Below the pieces are notes generated by a model, which worked only from the letters and a program-made list of their open reading frames with translations, made no database searches and had not been told where the DNA came from. From CAYFUT01 sp964346395 (GTDB lineage Bacteria; Bacillota; Halanaerobiia; Halobacteroidales; Halobacteroidaceae): a stretch of 64,000 nt of DNA. The stretch spans positions 13,202 to 77,201 of the forward strand of contig CAYFUT010000004.1 of the NCBI GenBank assembly GCA_964346395.1, read 5' to 3'. Positions 32,305 through 41,186 of the stretch are shown here, piece after piece. How positions within the stretch are numbered: position 1 is the stretch's first letter; each line of letters opens with the position of its first letter. Both the position numbers and the translations under genes were made by a program.

Positions 32305-33513
32305 CTAAATCAAATTAATCAAATTAAATATTGGCAGTAAAACCGAAATTAAAATAAACACCACTACTCCGGCTAAAACTAATACTATTATCGGTTCCAG
32401 TAAAGAAAATAAAAATTCAGTCTCCGCTTCTAATTTCTGTTGATAATAATCAGCTGTTTTTAACAGCATCTCTCCTAATCTTCCTGTTTTTTCTCCTACT
32501 TTTACCATTTGAACCATTAAATTAGGAAATAGATCTTTCTCCGCCAGTAAGCCCCCCAGCTGTTGGCCCTGTTCAATCTGATAATTTATCTCCTTTAGTT
32601 TCCTCTCCAACACCACATTACCAACCACTGCTTCTGCATTTTTTAAAGCGGGCAGTAAATTTACTCCCGCTTGCAGCATAGTACCTATTGTTCGGCTTAA
32701 CTGTAATAACTTTATCTTTAATACTAAATTACCGATTAGCGGAAGTTTTAAACTTAACCACTCTAGTCTTCGGCGAGCAGTAGAAGTAGTTGCCCACAGA
32801 CCCAAAGCTACTCCTCCAGCTAACAGCCCGCCAGCTATTATTTGTCCCCTAGCCTGCACAAACTGAGCTCCGCCCAATAAAATTCGCGTGATTAACGGCA
32901 GCTGAAAGTCATAATCAGCAAAAATGCGGGCAAAGGTAGGAAGTACAAAAGTAATCAAAAAAATTACAACTACCACTGTGGTAACTAATAAAAACACAGG
33001 ATAAACTACAATTGACCTTAGTCTCTGCTTCCAGGAAGCTTTAGCTTCAAAATAATCTGTTAACTGTGCTAAAACTTCTGTCAGAACTCCTTCTCTTTCT
33101 CCGACAGATATTAGACTAATCATCAACTCAGGAAATAACTGGGACTGACTGCGGACAGCAGTTGATAAATCGCGGCCAGCTTTAATTTCCTGACTTATCT
33201 CCTGAACTGCCCATTCTAATTTTTTATTTTCTACTTGTCCTGCTAAAATTTCTAATACAGTTAATAATGGTAGTCCAGCCGATAATAAAAAAGAAAACTG
33301 GCGCGTAAACAATGCCAACTGACTCCAGGTTATTCGCTGGAACCAGTTAGCCAAATTAGTCAGCCTTTTTTTATTTGCTTCCTGCTTTAACTCTTTAATA
33401 TAATAGTTCTCCTGTTTTAAGCTGCGGATAGCCGCCTGCTCATTGTTGCTGACTAATACACCCTGCTCTCTTTCTCCTTCTTCATCAATTACTTGGTAGC
33501 GATATTTAGGCAT
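32305..33513 (-). CDS. GspF/PilC inner-membrane platform protein
   Basis: A 402-residue type II secretion/type IV pilus platform protein with two homologous halves: first FTRQFSFLLSAGLPLLTVLEIL ... SVGEREGVLTEVL, second LSRTIGTMLQAGVNLLPALKNA ... KVGEKTGRLGEML, each followed by hydrophobic helices. This duplication is diagnostic. It is the first gene of the operon, preceded by a promoter with an inverted repeat. The partner ATPase (GspE/PilB), retraction ATPase and prepilin peptidase are not in this window. Confidence 0.95.
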   Translation of the reverse strand: MPKYRYQVIDEEGEREQGVLVSNNEQAAIRSLKQENYYIKELKQEANKKRLTNLANWFQRITWSQLALFTRQFSFLLSAGLPLLTVLEILAGQVENKKLEWAVQEISQEIKAGRDLSTAVRSQSQLFPELMISLISVGEREGVLTEVLAQLTDYFEAKASWKQRLRSIVVYPVFLLVTTVVVVIFLITFVLPTFARIFADYDFQLPLITRILLGGAQFVQARGQIIAGGLLAGGVALGLWATTSTARRRLEWLSLKLPLIGNLVLKIKLLQLSRTIGTMLQAGVNLLPALKNAEAVVGNVVLERKLKEINYQIEQGQQLGGLLAEKDLFPNLMVQMVKVGEKTGRLGEMLLKTADYYQQKLEAETEFLFSLLEPIIVLVLAGVVVFILISVLLPIFNLINLI

Positions 33514-33578
33514 ATAGAGATCTCCTTAAATTTAAATTTGATAATTATTCTTTTAAATGTTAATCTTACCAAATCTAT

Positions 33579-33625
33579 ATTCTATAATACCCATCGCCAG
33601 AGTAAATATAACTATTATATTTACT
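33579..33625 (-). promoter_or_regulatory. Candidate promoter and inverted repeat upstream of the gspF operon
   Basis: An 11-bp perfect inverted repeat (33601-33611/33615-33625, loop CTA) overlaps a minus-strand -35-like TTTACT (33606-33601); TAGAAT at 33584-33579 is a plausible -10 with a 16-base spacer. The repeat could be an operator or the hairpin end of another transcript. Confidence 0.42.
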
Positions 33626-33716
33626 TTTTGTATAAAAAAGGATTTATAATTAATTTATGGAATAATTAAAACGCAGCAGTGGAGTGTAGGAAAATAAATT
33701 AACTTTCTCTAACTAG

Positions 33717-33745
33717 CAAAGCTCCGAGATAAACTCGGAGCTTTG
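33717..33745 (-). terminator. Terminator of aroE
   Basis: Stem of 12 bp (CAAAGCTCCGAG at 33717-33728 with its complement at 33734-33745); the minus-strand T-run after it is poor, so efficiency is unsure. Confidence 0.65.
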
Positions 33746-33747
33746 GC

Positions 33748-34623
33748 TTATATATTCTTTTCCAACGCCGCCTGCATTTCCTCTACTGGTGCTTGCCTAT
33801 CAGTCCACAGTTCAAAAGCAATTACTCCCTGGTATAAAAGCATTCCCAAACCGCTGACAGTTTCCGCTCCTGCTTCCTTTGCTGCCTGCAATAATACCGT
33901 TTCCTGGGGATTATAAACTAAATCAGATACCAGCAAGTTAGAGTCAAGTAATCCTGGTTCAATTACCGGTTTTACATCAGTATCCGGGACCATACCGATC
34001 GGAGTAGTATCTACCACTAAATCAAGGTTATTAAATACTGGTGTTAAAGCTTCAGTCGTTAAGTCAAGGGCAGTAATTTCTTTTAAATCTATTTTCGTCC
34101 TGATTTCTGCCGCCAACTTTTCCGCTTTAGAAAAAGTACGGTTAGCAATATACAGTTTATCAATTCCCTCCAGCACCAACTGAAAAGCAACTGCTCGGGC
34201 TGCTCCTCCAGCACCTATAATCAGCACTTCTTTATTATCAGGTGCAAAACCCGCACCTTCTTGGAGAGACCTAATATAGCCCCGCCCATCTGTATTATGT
34301 CCAACTAATTTTCCATTCTGGTTCACAATTGTATTAACTGCTCCAATTAACTCAGCTTCCTCTGATAATTCATCTAAATAAGGAATCACTTCCTCTTTAT
34401 GCGGAATAGTCAAATTTACTCCTCTAATCCCTAATCCTCTAATTCCGGCTACTGCCTGTTCTAAATTCTCCGGCTGTACTGCAAAGGGTAAATACAAATA
34501 ATTAATTCCTAACTCCTCAAATCCCGCATTATGCATCTTCGGTGACAAAGAATGTTCTACCGGATAGCCGAACAGCCCAGTAACTTCCGTCTCAGCTAAA
34601 TCAACATCTGCTAACTGCTCCAT
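33748..34623 (-). CDS. aroE: Shikimate dehydrogenase
   Basis: Reduces 3-dehydroshikimate to shikimate with NADPH. The 291-residue protein has the substrate-site SLSPKMHNAGF and NLTIPHKEEV (catalytic Lys), GHNTDGRGY (catalytic Asp), the nucleotide-binding loop GAGGAARAV, NRTFSKAEKL and the C-terminal DLVYNPQETVLL and GLGMLLYQGVIAFELWT. The ATG at 34623 is best placed for the G-run ribosome site; ATG codons at 34629 and the frame start at 34650 are too close or upstream. It is remote from the aroC-B-K-Q cluster. Confidence 0.96.
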   Translation of the reverse strand: MEQLADVDLAETEVTGLFGYPVEHSLSPKMHNAGFEELGINYLYLPFAVQPENLEQAVAGIRGLGIRGVNLTIPHKEEVIPYLDELSEEAELIGAVNTIVNQNGKLVGHNTDGRGYIRSLQEGAGFAPDNKEVLIIGAGGAARAVAFQLVLEGIDKLYIANRTFSKAEKLAAEIRTKIDLKEITALDLTTEALTPVFNNLDLVVDTTPIGMVPDTDVKPVIEPGLLDSNLLVSDLVYNPQETVLLQAAKEAGAETVSGLGMLLYQGVIAFELWTDRQAPVEEMQAALEKNI

Positions 34624-34716
34624 ACTCATTCCCCCTTTTAAAAGATTCATACCCCAACTCCAAAACCTAAAAATATATTTTATGTCTTCAACTAAATTTT
34701 CTGTAATTCTCCATTC

Positions 34717-35568
34717 TTAATTTTCCATTTCCACAAGCAGCATACTCAATATAATCAAGGCACCACCAATATACCCTTTAACAGTAATCACTTCTCCCAA
34801 GTAAAGATAAGCAAATAAAGCACCAAATACCGGCTCCATGGAAAAAATAATAGCTGTCCGCTCAGGGGTAGTGAAGGTTTGTGCTTTATTCTGCACAACA
34901 AAAGCCAAAGCTGTAGCTAATACTCCCATATAAAGCACACTAATCCAGACCCCAGTATTACCTACCAACTGATAACTCCCTTCTAGACCAGCTCCTAGAG
35001 CACTGAGAACAGCTACCGTGCTTATCTGAATTAACGCTAATAATAGAGGATTATTACTCTTCACGTATTTATCAACTACTAAAATATGTAAAGCTAAACA
35101 AGCAGCGCAGACTAACACTAACCAATCCCCTAGGTTCGGCTCTAGCGAACCCGAAAATGTCAACAGCCATAAACCAACAGCAGCCAGGCTGACTCCTATC
35201 CAAGTCAACAGCGGCGGCAGCCTACGGAAAAACAAAACTGCAAAAATAGGTACTAATACTACACTTAAACCAGTAATAAATCCAGCTTTAGAGGCAGTAG
35301 TAAAGTTTAACCCTACTACCTGAAAGGCATATCCGCCGAATAAGAGGACCCCTGCTATCATCCCCTGTTTTAAAAGTTTTAGATTTACATCTGATAACTG
35401 ACGATAAAGAATTAAACCTAAAGCTATACTAGCAAATCCAAAGCGCAGAGTTAAAAAATAAAAAGGTGTAATTACTGTAAATATATCTTTCATGATCGCA
35501 AAAGTTGTCCCCCAGATAAATACAATAAATAACAGGGCTAAATCTGCTTTTAACTGCCGGCTTACCAA
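34717..35568 (-). CDS. DMT-superfamily transporter, two EamA domains
   Basis: A 283-residue inner-membrane protein with ten predicted helices in two similar halves. EamA signatures are the N-terminal LALLFIVFIWGTTFAIMKDI and, in the second half, the segment TPERTAIIFSMEPVFGALFAYLYLGE. Starts with TTG after AGGTGAC. The substrate is unknown; family members export metabolites or amino acids. The last codons run into a heptamer repeat (MEN tail). It lies between aroE and the nucleoside-gate pair but is not obviously linked to either. Confidence 0.9.
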   Translation of the reverse strand: MVSRQLKADLALLFIVFIWGTTFAIMKDIFTVITPFYFLTLRFGFASIALGLILYRQLSDVNLKLLKQGMIAGVLLFGGYAFQVVGLNFTTASKAGFITGLSVVLVPIFAVLFFRRLPPLLTWIGVSLAAVGLWLLTFSGSLEPNLGDWLVLVCAACLALHILVVDKYVKSNNPLLLALIQISTVAVLSALGAGLEGSYQLVGNTGVWISVLYMGVLATALAFVVQNKAQTFTTPERTAIIFSMEPVFGALFAYLYLGEVITVKGYIGGALIILSMLLVEMEN

Positions 35569-35593
35569 TCCCAGTCACCTACTTTCCCCTTCC

Positions 35594-36076
35594 TTAACAA
35601 CAATCAGCTTCTGCTAATTCTTTCTCTTCTATTACTGACCGATCAACAAAATATTCGGCATATAAATAACTAATTATAACTGCTAATAACAATCTAGTAC
35701 CTAACATTATCCAGCCTTTGCCGCCGATAGCTACAAATAATAAAGTATCCTCTATTACTGCATGACAAATAACTAAAAATACAGCCAGCGTCATTAATTC
35801 CTGGGCATGCAGTTTATCTTCCTCTACTTCCTTTAAAATAACTCCTGCCCCATAGGTTAAACCAAACATCTGAGCTACAATTAACGGCAGCCCAGCATCA
35901 TTCGATAATTTAAAATGCTTTAAAACAGGAGTAAATACCTTGGCTATTTGATCCAGTAAACCAATTTCATCGGCTACTTCAATCCCGATTAATAAGGGGA
36001 ATATAATTACTGCAATCTTAATCAACATATCCACACTACCATTTACTACCTCTGTTATTAACGTTCCCCAGTCCAT
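35594..36076 (-). CDS. Nucleoside-recognition (Gate) domain membrane protein, second of pair
   Basis: A 160-residue integral membrane protein with one Gate domain: IKIAVIIFPLLIGIEVADEIGL, LPLIVAQMFGLTYGAGVIL, LAVFLVICHAVIEDTLLF. Gate proteins come in pairs, as with SpmA/SpmB, and this one follows its partner after 12 bases. The C-terminus ends with two Cys (ADCC). The transported molecule is unknown; the relation to spore maturation proteins is only by domain. Confidence 0.85.
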   Translation of the reverse strand: MDWGTLITEVVNGSVDMLIKIAVIIFPLLIGIEVADEIGLLDQIAKVFTPVLKHFKLSNDAGLPLIVAQMFGLTYGAGVILKEVEEDKLHAQELMTLAVFLVICHAVIEDTLLFVAIGGKGWIMLGTRLLLAVIISYLYAEYFVDRSVIEEKELAEADCC

Positions 36077-36088
36077 AATTATCCTCCT

Positions 36089-36502
36089 TTATAAAATTAA
36101 ATTCAGTCCCAGACCTGCTAAAATAGATAGACCAATCCGTAAACCAATTAATGGAATTAATTGGCCGCTGATTTTTTTAATCACCGCTGCTTCAATAAGC
36201 AAACTGTGAGCTAAACCTAACATAGTTCCCAAAATTGTAATCTCTCTAACTCCTAAATCAATTCCGGCTATTACTCCTAAAGCCCCATAAATATTCAGTA
36301 AATAACCGGTCAACAAGGCTAGCACTGACTCCCCCGGCAGACCAAATAACTTCATCATCGGAGCTGTATACTGCGCTAACCACTCAATAAAGCCAGTATG
36401 CTTTAATACTGTAACTCCAATATACACTGGTAAAATGATTTTAATCAAATCAAAATAAGTGAAAAATGCTTTTTTAGCTCCTCGTTTAACTGCCTGTAAC
36501 AT
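36089..36502 (-). CDS. Nucleoside-recognition (Gate) domain membrane protein, first of pair
   Basis: A 137-residue membrane protein with the same fold: YFDLIKIILPVYIGVTVLKHTG, LALLTGYLLNIYGALGVIAG, GTMLGLAHSLLIEAAVIKK. Together with the next gene it makes a two-part Gate transporter or channel. Starts with ATG at 36502. A promoter was not clearly seen in the 100 bases upstream. Confidence 0.85.
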   Translation of the reverse strand: MLQAVKRGAKKAFFTYFDLIKIILPVYIGVTVLKHTGFIEWLAQYTAPMMKLFGLPGESVLALLTGYLLNIYGALGVIAGIDLGVREITILGTMLGLAHSLLIEAAVIKKISGQLIPLIGLRIGLSILAGLGLNLIL

Positions 36503-36606
36503 TGAATCACCTCAACTATTAGTTATTGTCTATTTTTATTTTATAACCAAATCACCCTAGTAAGCAATAATTTTATTAAATTAATTTGATTCTAGTTCCC
36601 CCGAAT

Positions 36607-36640
36607 ATAGAAAGCCACCTGAAACCAGGTGGCTTTCTAT
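36607..36640 (-). terminator. Terminator of the outer-membrane protein gene
   Basis: Perfect 15-bp stem (36607-36621/36626-36640) with loop AAAC. It has no long T-run but is GC-rich at the loop and could act in both directions. Confidence 0.8.
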
Positions 36641-36645
36641 ATATA

Positions 36646-37356
36646 TTAAAATTTGCTTGTTACTCCCCAATAAACCCCCTGAGTAAACTTATTAATTTTC
36701 GTCAAATCATAATCCTGCACTTGTAAATTGCCCACACTTTTATTTGTTATCTCCTCTTGTCCTATTCTATAGCCTAAACTTATTTCTAAATCAGTCATTG
36801 GTTCCCATTCTAAACCAGACTGTAATAAGTAATTGCTGCCAATTTGATATCCAGTCACTTCCCCTAAATCTAATAAAGGAGTTTCCACTTGATAATCGCC
36901 GGCTAAACTATACTTTGCCTCTGCAAATAGCTTTAAATCATCAGTTAATTTTTTTCTCGCTTCTGCTACTAACTCTAGATTTTTACCTGTAACTGTAAAC
37001 AACTCCTGGCTTAATAATTCTGTCCCCAGATTCGAATAATTTCCCCTTAAACCAACAGCTAACTCCGCAGTTTTATGACTAAATTCTCTAGTTAATCCTA
37101 ACCCAAATTTCTGCACATCTCCCTGAATATAATTATTATACTGTCCGAAATTGTAATCAATCGCTGCTGACAATTGATCGGTTAGCTGATAACTACCAGT
37201 AACTTGTTTAATTCCCATATCTTCTGCTAAATCATCTCCAAATTGATACCCAGAGTTAAAATAATTAACCCCGATACTTCCCCGCTCTCTAGCAAAAACA
37301 CTACTCCCATTAATTAGTAAAACCAGTGCTATAAAAATTGGTAGATATTTTTTCAT
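36646..37356 (-). CDS. Putative outer-membrane beta-barrel protein
   Basis: A 236-residue exported protein: signal peptide MKKYLPIFIALVLLINGSSVFA, then alternating hydrophobic strands (ERGSIGVNYFNSGYQFG, LSAAIDYNFGQY, ELAVGLRGNYSN, LKLFAEAKYSLAG, LEISLGYRIGQEE, QGVYWGVTSKF) ending in Phe, the usual C-terminal signature of barrels recognised by BamA. I do not recognise a specific family. Presence beside bamA is consistent with a diderm envelope. It has its own terminator, so it is likely a single transcription unit. Confidence 0.8.
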   Translation of the reverse strand: MKKYLPIFIALVLLINGSSVFARERGSIGVNYFNSGYQFGDDLAEDMGIKQVTGSYQLTDQLSAAIDYNFGQYNNYIQGDVQKFGLGLTREFSHKTAELAVGLRGNYSNLGTELLSQELFTVTGKNLELVAEARKKLTDDLKLFAEAKYSLAGDYQVETPLLDLGEVTGYQIGSNYLLQSGLEWEPMTDLEISLGYRIGQEEITNKSVGNLQVQDYDLTKINKFTQGVYWGVTSKF

Positions 37357-37479
37357 CTTCTCATCCCTTCCTAACTAAATTTTTTAATTTGCTTCTACTG
37401 TTCAGTGTATCTTAAACACAAATCAAAATGAAAGGGTAAGTATTACTATGACTGTAAATTTCAACTATATTTTTTTACT

Positions 37480-37513
37480 AAAATAAAATTAAGCAGGAGG
37501 AATCCCCCTGCTT
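37480..37513 (-). terminator. Terminator of bamA
   Basis: Stem 37491-37500/37504-37513, one G-U pair in the minus-strand reading, followed by AATTTTATTTT on that strand. Confidence 0.82.
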
Positions 37514-37535
37514 ACTAAACTAGTGAAATTTTTGT

Positions 37536-39209
37536 TTAAAAACTATGTCCTACTGTAATCTGAAATTCAGTTTTCTCTCCGCTATCTCCCTCCGGAGCAT
37601 AACCATAATCAGCACCTAACTGCCCCACAGGAGTTTTTATCCTAAATCCAAGTCCCGCAGAATAATGTAAGTTACCCAATTCATCAAATTCAATATCCGA
37701 TTTAAAACTTCTGCCCGCATCTAAAAAAGTAAGTAGGGTTAATTTATCCATTAGTTGATGTCTATATTCCAGATTTGCTACTGCTATTGAGTCACCTACA
37801 AAACTAGCTCGATCATCATAATCTTCAGCAAGATAGTGGTCACTACTATAACCTCGAACGCCGCCCCGACTGGTTACAAAAAACCGCTCGTGGCTCGGTA
37901 AGTCATCTCCATCAGCAGTTCCTAATTTTAAACGAGCAGCTATACTGCCTGCTTCTCCGGCGGAAAAATACTTCCGGAAGTCAGTTTCATATTTAGTATA
38001 ATTTTTACTTCCCCCAAAAATACCGGACTTTTCTACGCCTAAACTTACTCTACTCCCTTGACTAGGATTAAACCGTTGGTTGCTTGTATTCCTGATCGTC
38101 CGTAAAGTTAAGCTATGACTTGGTTCCCACCCAGTATCTTCTTGTGTCTGTTCAATATCTAAACCAAAATAACCGCGGAAATCATTTACTAACGGATAAC
38201 CTAGATTAATATTTCCGCCCCGCTTCAATACTTCTTCATCATCCGGGGTAGTATCTAGCTTGCGGTAAACCCCTAAATCCATACTCAGTGGCCGGTCAAA
38301 AGTCCAATCCTGCGAAAAGTTAAATTCATATCTATGCCGCTCCGGGCCGTACTCAAGGTCTAAACCTATTTTTTTACCTTCACCAAATAAATTCTTATTT
38401 TTAAATTCTACCAGCCCTGCCAATCCTGAACCAGCAGAATGAGTCAGTCCGCCGGCTAAACTTCTACTCGGCTTTTCTTCTACTTGAATTATCAAATTGA
38501 TTTTCGTCGGGTCTTCTTTAGCTCGCTTGAATTTAGGCTCAACTTGCTTAAAATAATCCATATCATGAAGTTTACGTAAATCTTTTCTCAACTGACTAAA
38601 CTTAATTATCTCCCCCGGATTAATAGATATTTCCCGGGTAACCACATAATCTTTTGTCTTTTCCGTGCCTTCCACTACAATTTTATTCAATTCACCTTCT
38701 GCTATCCGTAGATATAATTTACCGTCTTCCTTAACTTCTCGTTTTATTACCCGGGCCAACGCATAGCCCTCTTTCCCGTAATAGCCTTCAATTTTTTTAA
38801 TTCCTTTTTTAATTTGATTGCTATCTATAATTTGGCCCGCTGCAAGCCCTAGCAGTTCCTTTAATTTAGAATCAGATACTACTTGATTGCCCTCAAATTC
38901 AACCTCCGCTAAACTTGGATTTTCCTCTACTTTAACAATCAACTGAACTCCAGACTTATAGGGTTTAAAATCAACCCCTACATTAGAAAAATACCCTACA
39001 TCAATAATTGACTGTAAATCCTGTTTTAACTTGTCGCGGTCAATTTTATCTCCAACCTCTAGTTCCATTTCGTTAATAATTTTTGCATCAGAAACTTTTT
39101 GATTACCTTCTACTTGGATATCAGTAATTTCCGGCGAAGCTGCCTGAACAGCAGTTCCCCCTAATAGCAATAACATCACCAAGACCACTAAACCAATTTT
39201 CTGCCGCAT
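37536..39209 (-). CDS. bamA: BamA/Omp85-family outer-membrane assembly protein
   Basis: A 557-residue outer-membrane protein. Signal peptide MRQKIGLVVLVMLLLLGGTAVQA, three POTRA domains (ITDIQVEGNQKVSDAKI about 28-100; LAEVEFEGNQVVSDSKLK about 101-170; LNKIVVEGTEKTKDYVVTRE about 178-250), then a 16-strand-type barrel with the conserved GGVRGYSSD motif of Omp85 loop 6 and a C-terminal HSF. Proteobacterial BamA has five POTRA and about 800 residues, so this is a compact three-POTRA form as in other diderm Firmicutes. It inserts barrel proteins into the outer membrane. A TamA assignment is not excluded. Own promoter and terminator. Confidence 0.93.
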   Translation of the reverse strand: MRQKIGLVVLVMLLLLGGTAVQAASPEITDIQVEGNQKVSDAKIINEMELEVGDKIDRDKLKQDLQSIIDVGYFSNVGVDFKPYKSGVQLIVKVEENPSLAEVEFEGNQVVSDSKLKELLGLAAGQIIDSNQIKKGIKKIEGYYGKEGYALARVIKREVKEDGKLYLRIAEGELNKIVVEGTEKTKDYVVTREISINPGEIIKFSQLRKDLRKLHDMDYFKQVEPKFKRAKEDPTKINLIIQVEEKPSRSLAGGLTHSAGSGLAGLVEFKNKNLFGEGKKIGLDLEYGPERHRYEFNFSQDWTFDRPLSMDLGVYRKLDTTPDDEEVLKRGGNINLGYPLVNDFRGYFGLDIEQTQEDTGWEPSHSLTLRTIRNTSNQRFNPSQGSRVSLGVEKSGIFGGSKNYTKYETDFRKYFSAGEAGSIAARLKLGTADGDDLPSHERFFVTSRGGVRGYSSDHYLAEDYDDRASFVGDSIAVANLEYRHQLMDKLTLLTFLDAGRSFKSDIEFDELGNLHYSAGLGFRIKTPVGQLGADYGYAPEGDSGEKTEFQITVGHSF

Positions 39210-39243
39210 GCACTTGCCCTCCTTATAATCATATAATATTTCC

Positions 39244-39272
39244 AGTCTATCTCTAGTCTTTTACACTAACAA
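39244..39272 (-). promoter_or_regulatory. Candidate promoter of bamA
   Basis: Minus strand TTGTTA (39272-39267), 17-base spacer, TAGACT (39249-39244), about 35 bases before the ATG. The -10 matches four of six consensus bases. Confidence 0.5.
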
Positions 39273-39316
39273 ACTAATCTCCTGGCAACTTATTTTTTAA
39301 ACTATTTACCTCTACC

Positions 39317-40078
39317 TTAAACATCTAGCCGGTTTTCTAATAGCCAACCATTCAACCAATAAATTCCTATTAATAACAACAGCCAAACAGCAAGTTCGCC
39401 ACTACTTTCAATATTTAAACTAAAATTTATTATCCCATCAGCCTCTTGGGCACTTAAATGAAATAGCGACGGCAGCCAATTAAATGCAGGAGCCAATAGC
39501 TGGGCAATTTTATCTAATAGATAATTCATAACAAGAAAAGCAGCAATACTCACTGCTAAATTAAACTTATCCCACAGTTTAGAGACCAAATAAGAAAATT
39601 GTGCTAACAGATAAAGATAACTCCCCCATAATAAAAGAAAAAAGAGCATAGTAATCAATAGGAGTGGAGCAGAAACCTGAAGTTTCCTTTCTAAAATCTT
39701 AATTCCCGATGAAATAGAAACCTGATAAGTGGAAATAATCACCAGTGTTTGCAGTAAAATAACTGTCAAATAATATGTAAAGGCCGCCAATATCTTACTT
39801 CCTATTAGCCTCCGCCCAGAGCAGGGTAGCGATAATAAAGTATAGATGGTATTTTGTTTCCATTCATTTCTGAATGACCGGTAGCCAAACCAAATAAGAG
39901 TAATTGGCAAGATTAATAAAGGAAAAATAAAACTAATGATTAGTTTGAATTCAGCTTTCGGAATTTCTGCAGATTGATAAACCCAAAAACCATGCCACCC
40001 CAAACCAGCAAGCAATAAAAATAACATAGGCATCAACAACTGTCGGAGATCTTTGCGGTATAAACTCCAGAAGTTCAT
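39317..40078 (-). CDS. ABC-2-type permease subunit
   Basis: A 253-residue protein with six hydrophobic segments: LLMPMLFLLLAGLGWHGFWV, FIFPLLILPITLIWFGY, YYLTVILLQTLVIISTY, APLLLITMLFFLLLWGSYLY, LAVSIAAFLVMNYLL, AVWLLLLIGIYWLN. The soluble turn RNEWKQNTIYTLLSLPCSGRRLIGSK is typical of ABC-2 permeases. Its ATG touches the stop of the ATPase gene. With the preceding ATPase and YtrA-type regulator it forms the usual YtrA-regulated exporter operon; substrate unknown, family members respond to cell-wall antibiotics. Confidence 0.87.
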   Translation of the reverse strand: MNFWSLYRKDLRQLLMPMLFLLLAGLGWHGFWVYQSAEIPKAEFKLIISFIFPLLILPITLIWFGYRSFRNEWKQNTIYTLLSLPCSGRRLIGSKILAAFTYYLTVILLQTLVIISTYQVSISSGIKILERKLQVSAPLLLITMLFFLLLWGSYLYLLAQFSYLVSKLWDKFNLAVSIAAFLVMNYLLDKIAQLLAPAFNWLPSLFHLSAQEADGIINFSLNIESSGELAVWLLLLIGIYWLNGWLLENRLDV

Positions 40079-40782
40079 TAGACAAATACCTCCTTCATTA
40101 ATTCCTGAATCGACTCGCCGCGTTCCTCTCGCAAATCATCCGCATTCCCAGTTAATTTAATCTCTCCCTGCTCCAGAAAAAGAACTTGGTCAAAAAACTT
40201 TTCTGCCTCTACTACTTCATGAGTAGAGAAAATTATGGTCTGCTCTCCCGCTTTATATTCCAGAATCAAACTTTCTAAAATCCGCGCCCGCGACTGAGGG
40301 TCAATACCAGACAGCGGTTCATCCATAATCAACAGCGGCACCTCTCGGGCCAACGTCACCACTAACTTCATTCGAGCCGCCATCCCCAGAGATAAATTGC
40401 TAATTTTAGTCTGCGGCTCTAAGTTCATAAATTCCCTGATCTCTGCTGCTTTCTCAAGATTAAAATTTGAAAATTGGCTGTGATAAAAATCAATTGTCTG
40501 TTCGATGGTCATCCAACTATAAAAGTTATTTATCTCCGGTAAAAAAGCAATCTGTTCTTTATTTTCCTGGCCTGGTGACGAACCCAGTACTTCTATCTGC
40601 CCCCCACTAGGCTTGACTAACCCTACAATCGACTTAAGTAAAGTTGATTTACCGCTTCCATTAGGACCGAGAACTCCCGTGATTTTACCTTTGCTGAAGT
40701 CAAAATCAATCCCTTGTAAAGCTGCAGTAGTCCTATACTTCTTCCACAGCCCTCTAATCTTCACTGCTGGCTGATCAGACAT
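40078..40782 (-). CDS. ABC transporter ATP-binding protein
   Basis: A 234-residue ATPase: Walker A GVLGPNGSGKSTLLKS, Q-loop region IAFLPEINNFYSWM, signature SNLSLGMAARMKLVVTLA (an LSLGM variant of LSGGQ), Walker B LLIMDEPLSGIDP, switch His FSTHEVVEA. Start taken as ATG 40782, which overlaps the regulator stop (TGATG) and follows GGAGGTGA. The Met-for-Gln signature is common in YtrB-type exporters. Confidence 0.93.
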   Translation of the reverse strand: MSDQPAVKIRGLWKKYRTTAALQGIDFDFSKGKITGVLGPNGSGKSTLLKSIVGLVKPSGGQIEVLGSSPGQENKEQIAFLPEINNFYSWMTIEQTIDFYHSQFSNFNLEKAAEIREFMNLEPQTKISNLSLGMAARMKLVVTLAREVPLLIMDEPLSGIDPQSRARILESLILEYKAGEQTIIFSTHEVVEAEKFFDQVLFLEQGEIKLTGNADDLREERGESIQELMKEVFV

Positions 40783-41171
40783 CAACTGTCACCTCCATTG
40801 GTTTCTTTCCACCTTTCAGCATACTCTTCTACTGCTTGCCTAATCTCCGGTTCCGCATAACCTAAAGATTTCATTTCCCGCCAAAACTTTTCTACAATTT
40901 CAGCAACCATCTCCTGCTTTACCTGGTCAACCACTTCCCGATTCTCAGTAATAAAAGTTCCTCGACCGCGCTTAGTTGCCACCAATTGACGAGCTTCCAT
41001 TTCCCGGTAAGCCCGCTGCACTGTATTAGGATTAACTTCTAACTGACGGGCCAACTTCCGCTGAGACGGTAACTTAGCTCCTGGTTCCAATTCTCCCCGA
41101 GCAATTTTTTTCTTTAGTTGAGTAATTATCTGTTCATAAATTGGACTGGCCGCCTCGAAATTAATCTGCAA
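40782..41171 (-). CDS. GntR-family (YtrA-type) transcriptional regulator
   Basis: A 129-residue repressor: winged helix ASPIYEQIITQLKKKIARGELEPGAKLPSQRKLARQ and NPNTVQRAYREMEARQLVATKRGRGTFI, then a short helical dimerisation tail, which is the YtrA subfamily size. The start is taken as TTG at 41171, eight bases after AGGGTGG, giving MQINFEAASPIYEQ as in other YtrA proteins; the ATG at 41195 falls inside the operator and would be too early. The operator overlapping its own transcription start indicates autoregulation, probably relieved by envelope stress. Confidence 0.92.
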   Translation of the reverse strand: MQINFEAASPIYEQIITQLKKKIARGELEPGAKLPSQRKLARQLEVNPNTVQRAYREMEARQLVATKRGRGTFITENREVVDQVKQEMVAEIVEKFWREMKSLGYAEPEIRQAVEEYAERWKETNGGDS

Positions 41172-41186
41172 AATTACCACCCTTTC

